Source: Nocardioides sp. (GTDB taxonomy: Bacteria; Actinomycetota; Actinomycetes; Propionibacteriales; Nocardioidaceae). Taken from it: a stretch of 64,000 nucleotides of DNA. The notes below the pieces were generated by a model, which was not told the DNA's origin, ran no database searches, and saw nothing but the letters and a program-made list of their open reading frames with translations. Below are positions 33,957 to 41,815 of the stretch, in pieces (positions within the stretch are counted from its first letter, which is position 1; the number at the start of each line of letters is the position of its first letter). The translations under genes were made by a program, and so were the position numbers. The DNA lies in NCBI RefSeq assembly GCF_029937575.1, contig NZ_JAPYPS010000003.1, forward strand, positions 63,554-127,553, read 5' to 3'.

Positions 33957-34249
33957 GCGCGCCGTACGCGATCGACCTCCAGGTCCTGCAGGACACCATC
34001 GACGCGCTCGCCCACTGCGAGGCATCCTGCGACGAGGCGCTGGACGACGTCGTACGACGCGTCGCCCGGTTGCACCTCACGTGGTCCGGTCTATCGGCCG
34101 ACGCGCAGGCCGAGGCCCAGAGTCGCTGGGAGGCGGGCTTCGCGACGATGCGCGACGGTCTCGCCGTGATGCGCGGCGCGGCTGCAACGTCTCGGGACAA
34201 CTATCGAGCGGCCATCGACGCCAACGTCTCGATGTGGGAGGCGCTGTGA
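33953..34249 (+). CDS. WXG100-family protein 2 of toxin operon
   Basis: 98 residues. Helical, with WSG at W44-G46 in LHLTWSGLSADAQ. It overlaps its neighbours by ATGA upstream and GTGA downstream, so translation is coupled. It probably pairs with the first WXG100 protein as a helical hairpin heterodimer, as EsxA/EsxB do. No ESX/type VII core component is visible in the window, so the secretion machine must be encoded elsewhere. Confidence 0.82.
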   Translation: MSAPYAIDLQVLQDTIDALAHCEASCDEALDDVVRRVARLHLTWSGLSADAQAEAQSRWEAGFATMRDGLAVMRGAAATSRDNYRAAIDANVSMWEAL

Positions 34250-35637
34250 CCACGATCGACGTCACCGGGGCCGGCTACGCCGAGGGCTCGGCGCTGCTCC
34301 ACGACGGCAACGTGTGGGCTGCCAAGCACTTCGGCAACCTCGTCGACGGCCTCGCCGGGAGCGGCGGGATGGCCGGCGACTCGGCCTTCGCCGACGCTTG
34401 GTCGGTCGCCTACGACGAGGCAGCGGGCGAGGTGTTCGGCGCCATGGCCGAGGCCGTCGAGGCCCTGGGCAACCTCGGGCGTCTCGCCTTCGCGTCCCTG
34501 GAGAACCACACCCGGGCCGAGCGCGCCTCCACCTTCGGCGGCGTCAGGATCGCCCATGACCCCTCACTGTCGACCGACGACTGGATCCACGTCCTGCCGT
34601 TGCGACCGCCCGCCTCGGTGGGCGGCGATCCGTCATCGCTGCCGGGGTGGGCCAACGTCATCCTCGACCACGTCGAGGGGTTCGTCTGGCCGGACGCCGA
34701 CCTCGACCGGTTGCACGCCGCCGCCGCGACCTGGCGGGCTGCCGCCGACGGTCTCGACGACGTCGCGACACTTCCGGGGCGAGCCGTCAGTGCCCTGTGG
34801 TCCGAGCGCTCCCCCGAGATCCCGGCCGCCACGGCTGCGATCGGTCGGCTCGGCAACGGTGTGGTCGACCTCGCCGGCGGCTGTCGTCAGATCGCCACGC
34901 TGTGCGAGGAGTACGCCGAGCAGGTCGCCGCGCAGCGCGAGGCCATCCTCGACCTGGTCAGCGACCTCATCCGTGACGCAGTCCTGATCCAGGTCGGTGG
35001 CTTCGTGCTCGGGCTCGTCAGCCTTGGCGCCGCCAACGGTGGGGCGGTCGCCATCAACGTCGCCAAGATCGCCGCAGCCGCCCCGCGGTTCACCCGAATC
35101 CTGGTCGACCTGCGCCGCTACCTCGCCGAGGCCGCGCAGGCCTTGCAGGGCACCCGGCTCGCCGTGGCCGGCGTGGGCACCCGGCTGCGCCCGATGGGCG
35201 ACGTCCGCCTGCTGATGACCGCCGAGGTCGGCCAGGTCGGCGCGAAGGGCAAGCGCGCGACGTCGTTCTTGAAGGCACACGAGGGCGGCCCGATGAAGGC
35301 GCACACGATCGAGCGACACGTGGGGAAGTCCGACGACTACCTGCGGGCGAGGCTTGCCGCTGACCCGAAGAAGAAGTTCGTCTCCACCTTCACCGATGAA
35401 CGAGCTGCGGAAGCTGCGATCACGTCGGTCCTTGCGTCTCGCGGTTCCGCGCTCGCCAAGTTCTTGTCCGGGTCGAAGAAGGGCACGGTCTTGGAGGCGC
35501 CCGTCGCTGGTCTCTCAGGTCGGGTCATGGCCAGGAACGGAGACATACTCGAGGGGAAGAGCGTCCTGATACAGATTGCCAGGGACCCGGCGATGCCAGA
35601 CGGCTATCGCATCATCACGGCTTACATGAAGGCATGA
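34246..35637 (+). CDS. polymorphic toxin with CdiA-CT RNase A-like tip
   Basis: 463 residues from GTG 34246. Residues 1-90 are helical and WXG-like (DSAFADAWSVAYDEAAGEVF). A linker with GGCRQIATLCEEYAEQV follows, then a hydrophobic segment (about 245-275) and an adaptor region. The tip, residues about 345-463, matches the RNase A-like CdiA-CT fold: H345, then HTIERHVGKS (H353, H358, K361), LRARL, FVSTFTDERAAEAAITSVL and a closing GYRIITAYMKA. These match the conserved His/Lys/Thr/Tyr pattern of the family, which cuts RNA in target cells. Codon use in the tip is AT-richer than the body, as for swapped toxin tips. The immunity gene overlaps its stop. Confidence 0.85.
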   Translation: MTTIDVTGAGYAEGSALLHDGNVWAAKHFGNLVDGLAGSGGMAGDSAFADAWSVAYDEAAGEVFGAMAEAVEALGNLGRLAFASLENHTRAERASTFGGVRIAHDPSLSTDDWIHVLPLRPPASVGGDPSSLPGWANVILDHVEGFVWPDADLDRLHAAAATWRAAADGLDDVATLPGRAVSALWSERSPEIPAATAAIGRLGNGVVDLAGGCRQIATLCEEYAEQVAAQREAILDLVSDLIRDAVLIQVGGFVLGLVSLGAANGGAVAINVAKIAAAAPRFTRILVDLRRYLAEAAQALQGTRLAVAGVGTRLRPMGDVRLLMTAEVGQVGAKGKRATSFLKAHEGGPMKAHTIERHVGKSDDYLRARLAADPKKKFVSTFTDERAAEAAITSVLASRGSALAKFLSGSKKGTVLEAPVAGLSGRVMARNGDILEGKSVLIQIARDPAMPDGYRIITAYMKA

Positions 35638-35936
35638 GGAACGTGGACGAAGCGTCGGAACTGACTCACTTCCTGAGCGTCTACTACGGCGAGGACTTCG
35701 AGACCTGGTGGAGTGGCCTGGACCAGTACCTCGACGATGACCCGCCCGAAGACCAGCAAGAGCTCATCCAGGAAATCGAACACGTGCTGGCCGACAGGAC
35801 ACGCACTGACGAACAGCTCGGCGACCTGTTGGAGAGCCGCGGCTTCTACGGCTATCTCTCCGACACGCCCGGCGGCTACCGCGGCTGGCTCGAGGAGATC
35901 GCCCGGCGGGTGCGGGCCCACCTGGCGGATGCCTGA
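35634..35936 (+). CDS. immunity protein, CdiI-like
   Basis: 100 residues. The ATG overlaps the toxin stop codon by ATGA, the usual position for an immunity gene. It is small, acidic and helical (SELTHFLSVYYGEDFETWW, then DDDPPEDQQELIQEIEHVL and GYRGWLEEIARRV). The FLSVYYGEDF-type opening with aromatic/acidic pattern resembles the CdiI family found with RNase A-like CdiA toxins. It should bind and block the tip of the preceding toxin in the cytoplasm of the producer and its siblings. Confidence 0.8.
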   Translation: MRNVDEASELTHFLSVYYGEDFETWWSGLDQYLDDDPPEDQQELIQEIEHVLADRTRTDEQLGDLLESRGFYGYLSDTPGGYRGWLEEIARRVRAHLADA

Positions 35937-35957
35937 CCGTGGTCACGGCGTACAGCA

Positions 35958-36128
35958 CTATTCGCCCGCGCTCGTTTCAGCCTCGGCGAGGCGCTCGTGC
36001 AGCCGCGAGCGCACCTCGTCGGGGGTGAGGTTGGCGCGTTGACGCTGGTCACGCGCGATGATGACTCCCGTGGCGGCGACACCGGCCACGCCCGCGACAC
36101 CCAGCAGCTTCCACACGCTCAGCTTCAT
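35958..36128 (-). CDS. small single-pass membrane protein
   Basis: 56 residues from ATG 36128, with GGGAG about 8 nt upstream. The N-terminal helix KLLGVAGVAGVAATGVIIA spans the membrane, followed by a charged cytoplasmic helix (DQRQRANLTPDEVRSRLHERLAEAE). It is divergent from the papain-like amidase, 52 bp away. The family appears common in actinobacteria but has no known role. Confidence 0.7.
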   Translation of the reverse strand: MKLSVWKLLGVAGVAGVAATGVIIARDQRQRANLTPDEVRSRLHERLAEAETSAGE

Positions 36129-36180
36129 CCGACTCTCCCACTCGACGCACTGTCTTCGATCCGTCCGGAGGACGCACCCG

Positions 36181-36801
36181 ATGGCTCCGATCAGCCGTGA
36201 CCGACTGCCGCTCGACGCCGCGGTCGAGCTGACCCGCACCGGCGACCTGTGGCTCTTCCGGGGCGCCTCCGCCGCCGACCAGGCTATCCGGGTGCTGACC
36301 AACGCCCCGGTCAACCACGTGGGGATGGCGATCGTGGTCGACGACCTGCCGCCGTTGATGTGGCACGCCGAGCTCGGCAAGGGTCTCCTCGACGTCTGGT
36401 CGGGCAACCACCACCGCGGCGTGCAGCTCCACGACCTGCGAGAGGCCGTCGTGCAGTGGTGCGGCCGCTACGAGCAGCATGCGTGGCTGCGCCAGCTCTC
36501 CCCCGCCGTCACCCGCGACATGGAGAGCGCCGCGCTCCAGACCGTCGCCCGCCTGGACGGCACGCCGTTCCCGGCGACCGCGGCCCTGGCCGGGCGTTGG
36601 CTGCGCGGTCGCGCGCGGCGTCAGGCCGGCGTCGAGATGACCTACTGCGCCGAGGTGGTCGCCGCGACCTACCAGGAGATGGGCCTGCTCGACGCCAAGC
36701 GGCCGACCAACTACTACGACCCGGGCAAGTTCTGGTCCGGCGACGACCTCGAGCTCGAGCTGGGCGCGACGCTGGGCGACGAGATCGAGGTCCGGGTCTG
36801 A
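36181..36801 (+). CDS. permuted papain-like amidase (YiiX/NlpC-P60-like)
   Basis: 206 residues from ATG 36181, 9 nt after GGAGGA. The order of active-site residues is permuted: the His comes first, in VNHVGMAIVVDD, and the Cys later, in MTYCAEVVAATYQEMGLL. DLWLFRGASAADQAIRVLT opens the domain. This is the layout of YiiX/LRAT-like permuted NlpC/P60 proteins, which act on acyl, amide or peptide bonds. There is no signal peptide, so it is probably cytoplasmic. The substrate is unknown. It sits just after the toxin operon but has its own ribosome-binding site and strand switch in between. Confidence 0.75.
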   Translation: MAPISRDRLPLDAAVELTRTGDLWLFRGASAADQAIRVLTNAPVNHVGMAIVVDDLPPLMWHAELGKGLLDVWSGNHHRGVQLHDLREAVVQWCGRYEQHAWLRQLSPAVTRDMESAALQTVARLDGTPFPATAALAGRWLRGRARRQAGVEMTYCAEVVAATYQEMGLLDAKRPTNYYDPGKFWSGDDLELELGATLGDEIEVRV

Positions 36802-36824
36802 CGCCGGACCTCCGATGCCAGGGG

Positions 36825-37226
36825 TCAGGCCGCCGGTCCGACCTCGAACTCGCACCGTGGTCCCGGAGCACGAGCCAGCCGAGCGTCCAGGGTCACCAGT
36901 GGCACCCGAGCCGCCTCGGCGACCGCCACGTACCAGGCGTCGTAGGCCGAGACCGTCTCGCGCAGCTCCCAGACCCGGTGGGCAACAGCGGCGAAAGCCA
37001 CCTGAGTGATCGGGTACCGCATCAGCTCCGCGATGACGTGTCCGGCCACAACCGGATCGAGCCGCCCGACTCGCACGCTCCTGCGCAGCACCTGGGCGAC
37101 CTCGGCACCGAGCAGGTGCGGGGCAAGGAGCGGGCGGCCGCGCAGACGACGTCTCGCCCATGGCCCGACCACGCCGTTGTCCGTCAGCGCCGCCACCATC
37201 GCCGACGAGTCGGCAACGACGCTCAC
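36825..37226 (-). CDS. VapC-like PIN-domain toxin
   Basis: 133 residues from GTG 37226. The four metal-binding acidic residues of PIN ribonucleases are present: D6 (VVADSSAMV), E42 (LGAEVAQVL), D96 (AYDAWYVAVAE) and D114 (VTLDARLAR). It overlaps the stop codon of the antitoxin gene by GTGA, which fits a type II toxin-antitoxin pair. Targets of VapC toxins are usually tRNA or the rRNA sarcin-ricin loop; the target here is not known. Confidence 0.88.
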   Translation of the reverse strand: MSVVADSSAMVAALTDNGVVGPWARRRLRGRPLLAPHLLGAEVAQVLRRSVRVGRLDPVVAGHVIAELMRYPITQVAFAAVAHRVWELRETVSAYDAWYVAVAEAARVPLVTLDARLARAPGPRCEFEVGPAA

Positions 37227-37456
37227 CGCCGCCCCTCGTCCAGGGCCGCGAGGATGTCCTCAGTCGAGAGCGTGCTGCCGTGCCGGGCCACCGACTCCTC
37301 GACGCGGTCCCAGAACTCGCCCTGGTCCTCGGCCGCGCCGATCTCGATCAGCTGGCGCCGCAGGTACTCCTGCATCGACTGCCCCGCCCGCTTGGCGCGC
37401 GCCGCCAAGAGGTCGCGGGTCTCGTCGGGGACGTTGCGGACCGTGATCGTCGTCAT
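37223..37456 (-). CDS. VapB/FitA-like antitoxin
   Basis: 77 residues from ATG 37456. The N-terminal ribbon-helix-helix is clear (MTTITVRNVPDETRDLLAARA, with KRAGQSMQEYLRRQLIE as the helix pair), giving DNA binding as a dimer. The C-terminal tail (about 45-77, EFWDRVEESVARHGSTLSTED) is the acidic region that wraps the PIN toxin. An inverted repeat begins at the base just upstream of its start codon, which fits autoregulation by the antitoxin-toxin complex. Confidence 0.88.
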   Translation of the reverse strand: MTTITVRNVPDETRDLLAARAKRAGQSMQEYLRRQLIEIGAAEDQGEFWDRVEESVARHGSTLSTEDILAALDEGRR

Positions 37457-37477
37457 GCATGCATTCTGCCTGCATGC
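37457..37477. promoter_or_regulatory. vapBC operator candidate
   Basis: GCATGCA (37457-37463) and TGCATGC (37471-37477) are perfect inverted arms with a 7-bp spacer, directly upstream of the antitoxin ATG. Ribbon-helix-helix antitoxins usually bind such sites to repress their own operon. The closeness to the ATG implies a very short or absent leader. Confidence 0.6.
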
Positions 37478-37497
37478 CGCCGCGCGAGCCACCCCTC

Positions 37498-40167
37498 TCA
37501 CAGCTCCTTGGCGGTGACGACCAGGTTGTCGGCGTAGTGGAAGCCCGTGCTGGTCCGCTGCCGGGTGGTGCAGGTGACGAGGTGCAGCAGGTGCGGACCC
37601 GTCGTCTTGAGCAACCGGGCCGGAACGCCCTGCGTGCGCGGGAACCGCTGGACCCGCCGTACGGCGAACCGGTGCGTCTCGCCGCTCGCGTCGGTCCACC
37701 GCACGACGTCTCCCCGTCGCACGTCGCGCAGCCGCCACAGCGCGCCGGGCCGGTCGCTCCGGTCGGAGACGTGTCCCGAGATCACGCTCGAGCCCATCAC
37801 GTCGGCCGCTCCGGCCGTCGTCGAGAGCCAGCCGAGCCGACCGGTGTCGTTGGGGATCGCCATCGTGCCGCCGTCGAGACCCACGCTGCTGACACCGGCG
37901 CGGATGCCGACGCGGGCGATCCGCAGCTCACCGCCGCCTGCCGTGCGGCCGAGCGCGTCGCCCGACTCGGGGGCGACGTAGCGCTCCTCGAGGTAGCGCG
38001 GCTCGGTGCGCTCCGTCGGCCGATCCGGCACGTCGTCGCGAGCCGCCACGTCCTCGGCCCGGATGTCGAACCCGGACGGGATCTCCGGCACGTACGGCGT
38101 CGCCGGTCGCGTCACCAACGAGGTCTCGCTGGGGATGCCGGGGCGGGTCTCGGTCGGCTCGGTGGCCGGCGTGGCCGGCACCCGCTCGGAGTAGGTGTAG
38201 CAACCGCTCGCCTGCACACCGACCCACCGGGTCCGGTAGCGGCCGTTGCCCTGCGCGCCGAACTCGCCGCGATCCGCCACGGGCGCGCCCGACCAGTCGA
38301 GGCCACGGCACGACGTACCGCGCTTCGGCGCGATCGGGCCGTGCAGCCACCACTTCACCCGCACCCGGTCGGCCTTGCGCAGACCCTGCAGCCGCACCGT
38401 GTCGCGGATCTTGTCCCCGACCAGGGCGCGCTGGTCGGAGACGACCGTCGTGACCTCGGGCGTACGACGGCGCACCAGCGCGGTCTCCCGCGCGAGCCCC
38501 GGCGGGCTGAGCGCCGCGGTGCTGATCGCGGTCGGCTCGACGGACTGGGAGTAGGTGTAGCAGCCCGCACGCTCGAGCGGCGTGCTCGCAGTGCGGTAGG
38601 TGCCGTCGCCGTCCACGACGAGGCTGCCGCTATCGGCGATGCCGGCCCCGGCCCAGCGGACCGCAGCGCACGAACCGTCCACCGGCCGACGCGGCCCGTG
38701 CAGGCGCCAGCGCAGCGTCGCTCGGGTGTCGCGCAGCCCGTCGACGGTCACGACGTCGTGGATCCGGTCGCCCACCTCGGCGCGCTGCCGCGAGGCGACG
38801 GTGCGGATCCGCGGCGTGAACGGCTCGACCAGGGTCGTCTCCTCGACCAGTCCGCACCGCGTGGTCAGCGGCAGCGTGAACCGGTCGCCGCGGAAGGCTT
38901 CCACCCACGTGTAGTAGCCGACCCGGTCCACGACGACCGCCGGCGTCGTGTACGTGCCGTTGCCGTCGACCTCGAAGCGCACCCGACCGGCGCGCGTGGC
39001 GGCGGTGCAGTCGTCACGGCCAGGTCGATCGACGAAGGGACCGTGCAGCGTGGCCACCACCTGCCGGGCATAGCCCTTCGGTAGTCCCCCGACGTGCACG
39101 ACGTCGTGGATCCGCGCGCCGGGCAGCACCTCGACGTGCGACGTCGTCGTGCGCACCTGCGGTCGCGCCTTCTTGATGGTGGTGCGGGCGCTCGCCCCGG
39201 CCCGAGCCCGGTTGTCCTGCGCGATCCAGCCGCGCTGCACCCCGACCCCACGGGCCGTCGGTCCGGCGTGCGTGCGCCAGCCCCGCTGGCGGTAGAGCAG
39301 ACCGTGCGCGTCCGGTCCCGACACTCGCGCGCGGATCCGGAACCTCCCCGTGTCGCTGGGCCGCACCTTGAGCTTGGCGCCCTTGCGGCGCGTCGTGATC
39401 GCCTCAGGACAGGCGATCGGGCCACGGCACCGCAGGGCGACCCGCACCCCTGTCAGCCGACGACCCGCCGCCGACGTCACATCTGCTCGGTAGGTGCGGG
39501 TGCGGCCCAGGCGCATCGGACCGCCGGCGGTCTTGCGGAGGCTGAGCTCCCACGGACCGTACGAGCGCGACGCCTCGCGCCACATCGCCCGGGCCAGCCC
39601 CAGGACTCGGCCGCCGAGTCCGCCGACCGGGGGTCGGACCTGTTCCCCCACGTCCAGCCCTCCCGGGTAGACGACCAGGCCTCCCGGCCGGGTGCCGTCG
39701 CTCATCACCTCACGCACGATGAGTGCGATCGCGGCGTCCCGGTCGTCGCTGCCCGTCGAGCCGCGCCCGGCCCACGTGGAGATCACGTAGTTGAGAGCAG
39801 CCACCTCGGCATCACCCACGCGACGGCCCAGCTGGTTGACGAGCCGCTCGGTCGAGACGGTCTCGGCCCTCTCGGGCAGCCGGGAGTCGTAGAGGTAGTC
39901 GATGCAGAAGAAGATGCGACCGTTGGGAGCGCGGTAGGTCCCGATCCAGGTCAGACCGCTCCCCTGCTCGGTCTGGAAGCGCAGGCAGACCCCGTTGACC
40001 AGGTTGGGGTCGATGCGTCGGCACGAGTCCTTGTCCACACGTGTCGCGGCCTGCGCCGCGGGCGGTCCCCCCGGCGGTGCGACGACGAGGGTGAAGGCTC
40101 CGAGCACCAGGGCGAGCACGGTGATCGGAGCGAGGACGGGGCGCAGGAGGATCCGAGAGAGCGACAT
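37498..40167 (-). CDS. very large secreted repeat protein with C-terminal sortase domain
   Basis: 889 residues from ATG 40167. A signal peptide (about 1-40) is followed by a domain with FFCIDYLYDSRLP and AALNYVISTWAG that resembles a thioester domain by the Cys position. Three repeats of about 100-110 residues follow, each with G-x-(R/K)-I-(H/R)-D-x-V near its start, LHGP in the middle and a GYYTW/GCYTY closing strand. The C-terminal 150 residues form a class E/F-like sortase: GMS-like AIPNDTGRLGW, H799 in ISGHVSDR, C866 in HLLHLVTCTTR, and a following Arg. Sortases join proteins at a Cys active site; fusion to a repeat stalk is unusual. No LPxTG partner is adjacent. Confidence 0.8.
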   Translation of the reverse strand: MSLSRILLRPVLAPITVLALVLGAFTLVVAPPGGPPAAQAATRVDKDSCRRIDPNLVNGVCLRFQTEQGSGLTWIGTYRAPNGRIFFCIDYLYDSRLPERAETVSTERLVNQLGRRVGDAEVAALNYVISTWAGRGSTGSDDRDAAIALIVREVMSDGTRPGGLVVYPGGLDVGEQVRPPVGGLGGRVLGLARAMWREASRSYGPWELSLRKTAGGPMRLGRTRTYRADVTSAAGRRLTGVRVALRCRGPIACPEAITTRRKGAKLKVRPSDTGRFRIRARVSGPDAHGLLYRQRGWRTHAGPTARGVGVQRGWIAQDNRARAGASARTTIKKARPQVRTTTSHVEVLPGARIHDVVHVGGLPKGYARQVVATLHGPFVDRPGRDDCTAATRAGRVRFEVDGNGTYTTPAVVVDRVGYYTWVEAFRGDRFTLPLTTRCGLVEETTLVEPFTPRIRTVASRQRAEVGDRIHDVVTVDGLRDTRATLRWRLHGPRRPVDGSCAAVRWAGAGIADSGSLVVDGDGTYRTASTPLERAGCYTYSQSVEPTAISTAALSPPGLARETALVRRRTPEVTTVVSDQRALVGDKIRDTVRLQGLRKADRVRVKWWLHGPIAPKRGTSCRGLDWSGAPVADRGEFGAQGNGRYRTRWVGVQASGCYTYSERVPATPATEPTETRPGIPSETSLVTRPATPYVPEIPSGFDIRAEDVAARDDVPDRPTERTEPRYLEERYVAPESGDALGRTAGGGELRIARVGIRAGVSSVGLDGGTMAIPNDTGRLGWLSTTAGAADVMGSSVISGHVSDRSDRPGALWRLRDVRRGDVVRWTDASGETHRFAVRRVQRFPRTQGVPARLLKTTGPHLLHLVTCTTRQRTSTGFHYADNLVVTAKEL

Positions 40168-40302
40168 GACGACCACGGTGGCCGGCGCGGCGCCCGGCCA
40201 AAACCACCGATCTGCAGCCTGTGGATGGGAGCGTGGATCGACTGCACGTTCGCGCAGCCGGCACCCGACCGCCTCACCGTGGTCCTCCGCGAGCCGTGCC
40301 CC

Positions 40303-40830
40303 TCAGACGGCTCGACGCCCGCGGAGGCGGCGCCGCTTGCCGGCCACGACGATCTCGGGCGGAACCGTGATGACCTCGACGGTGGCGGCGACGGATCGGG
40401 CGCGCTCAGCGCGTTCGAGCCCGACGTGCACCACCCCGACCACGCCGGCGACCTCCTCGCCGGTGAGCACGCGCGGGCAGGAGCGCAGCAGCCGAGCGAG
40501 GTCGACCGACTCACAGCGGATGACGCCGTCGACCTCGACCCAGGGCGCCGGCTGGTCGGCTCCGACCAGCACGGCGCGGAACCCCTCACGGCGCAGCCCG
40601 GGCACGAGTGCGGAGACGGCGTCCGCGGCGGCGACGGCCTCTGCGACACACGTGCCGGCGGTCATCACGAAGACGCCGGTGGGCCCGATCGCGACATGGT
40701 CGATGGTCCCCGACGGGCAGCCGGGCCAGGCCACGTCGTGCAGCAGCGTCCACTCACGTGGCACGCGGGCCAGCACGGCCCGGCGATCGCCGTACTGCTC
40801 GACGATCTCGCTCGTCGACTCTCCTGCCAC
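40303..40830 (-). CDS. degenerate NERD-domain paralogue
   Basis: 175 residues from GTG 40830 (GTG 40836 is possible). It shares the start (VAGES) and the core LLHDVAWPG, then DHVAIGPTGVFV, with the intact NERD protein encoded at 56710-57603. The D-x-K catalytic pair there (VIDAKNWSG) is replaced by MTAGTCV, and the N-terminal GERATGE acidic element is missing. The C-terminal part (PCRREGFRAVLVGADQPAP-like region to GKRRRLRGRRAV) has no membrane helix. It is probably an inactive copy, possibly now regulatory. It lies divergent from the DUF1295 gene. Confidence 0.65.
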   Translation of the reverse strand: MAGESTSEIVEQYGDRRAVLARVPREWTLLHDVAWPGCPSGTIDHVAIGPTGVFVMTAGTCVAEAVAAADAVSALVPGLRREGFRAVLVGADQPAPWVEVDGVIRCESVDLARLLRSCPRVLTGEEVAGVVGVVHVGLERAERARSVAATVEVITVPPEIVVAGKRRRLRGRRAV

Positions 40831-40921
40831 CTGCACCCCCAGCCCTGATCCACCAGCCGAGACGTACCCGAATCATAGGGGTTGCCTGCGCATGGTGATC
40901 CAAGTCACTAGATTCGCCTCC

Positions 40922-41815
40922 GTGACCAAGTCTGCCTCCCTCCTGCGGGTCTGCGTCGCGTACGCCGGCGCCCTGCTCGTCGCGGTCGTGTGGCTGGCCC
41001 TGGGGCCCTCGACCGACACCTTGTGGCTCGACACCCTGATCGCCGACCTCTTGGCGACGCTGGTGATCTTCGGCTTCAGCCGCGTACACCACAACTCCAG
41101 CTTCTACGACGCCTACTGGAGCGTGGTGCCCCCGCTGCTGCTCTTCTACTGGTGGGCGCAGAGCGACGGCGTGGACACCCTGCGCTTCTGGCTGGTGGCC
41201 GTGGTCGTGCTCCTGTGGGCGGTGCGACTGACTGCCAACTGGGTCCACTCGTTCCCCGGACTGCACCACGAGGACTGGCGCTATCCCCTGCTGCGCGACC
41301 GCGCCGGACGCTTCGAGGCGGTCGCCGACCTGGGCGGCATCCACGTGATCCCCACCCTCCAGGTCTTCCTCGGGTGCCTGCCGATGTACGTCGCGGTCAC
41401 CCGAGGCGGTCGTGACGTCGGGGTGATCGACGCCGTGGCGTTCGTCGTCGGCGTCGGAGCCGTCGGGCTGGAGCTGGCGGCGGACACCCAGATGCACCGT
41501 TTCGTGCGCGAGCGGCAGCCCGGCCAGGTGATGGACCGCGGGCTCTGGTCGTGGTCGCGGCACCCCAACTACTTCGGCGAGCTGGCCTTCTGGGTGTCGC
41601 TGGCGCTCTTCGGAGTCGCTGCCGCCCCAGGTGAGTCGTGGTGGCTCCTCGTCGGCGCACTGGCGATGCTGGCGATGTTCCTCGGGGCGAGCATCCCGAT
41701 GATGGAGGAGCGCAGCCTGGAGCGGCGTCCGCAGTACCAGGACGTGGTCGACCGGGTCCCGATGCTCGTGCCGCGACCCCCGCGCCGTCGACCGGCCGAC
41801 CGGGCCGACACGTGA
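40922..41815 (+). CDS. DUF1295 / steroid 5-alpha-reductase-like membrane protein
   Basis: 297 residues from GTG 40922. TAGATT lies 7 nt upstream without a Shine-Dalgarno, suggesting a leaderless start; an in-frame ATG at 40892 is an alternative. About seven membrane helices are visible. The C-terminal block MDRGLWSWSRHPNYFGELAFW is the NADPH/substrate signature of DUF1295 and 5-alpha-reductase/isoprenylcysteine methyltransferase-like proteins. The family reduces double bonds of lipophilic compounds, but bacterial members are mostly uncharacterised. It overlaps the next gene by GTGA. Confidence 0.85.
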   Translation: MTKSASLLRVCVAYAGALLVAVVWLALGPSTDTLWLDTLIADLLATLVIFGFSRVHHNSSFYDAYWSVVPPLLLFYWWAQSDGVDTLRFWLVAVVVLLWAVRLTANWVHSFPGLHHEDWRYPLLRDRAGRFEAVADLGGIHVIPTLQVFLGCLPMYVAVTRGGRDVGVIDAVAFVVGVGAVGLELAADTQMHRFVRERQPGQVMDRGLWSWSRHPNYFGELAFWVSLALFGVAAAPGESWWLLVGALAMLAMFLGASIPMMEERSLERRPQYQDVVDRVPMLVPRPPRRRPADRADT

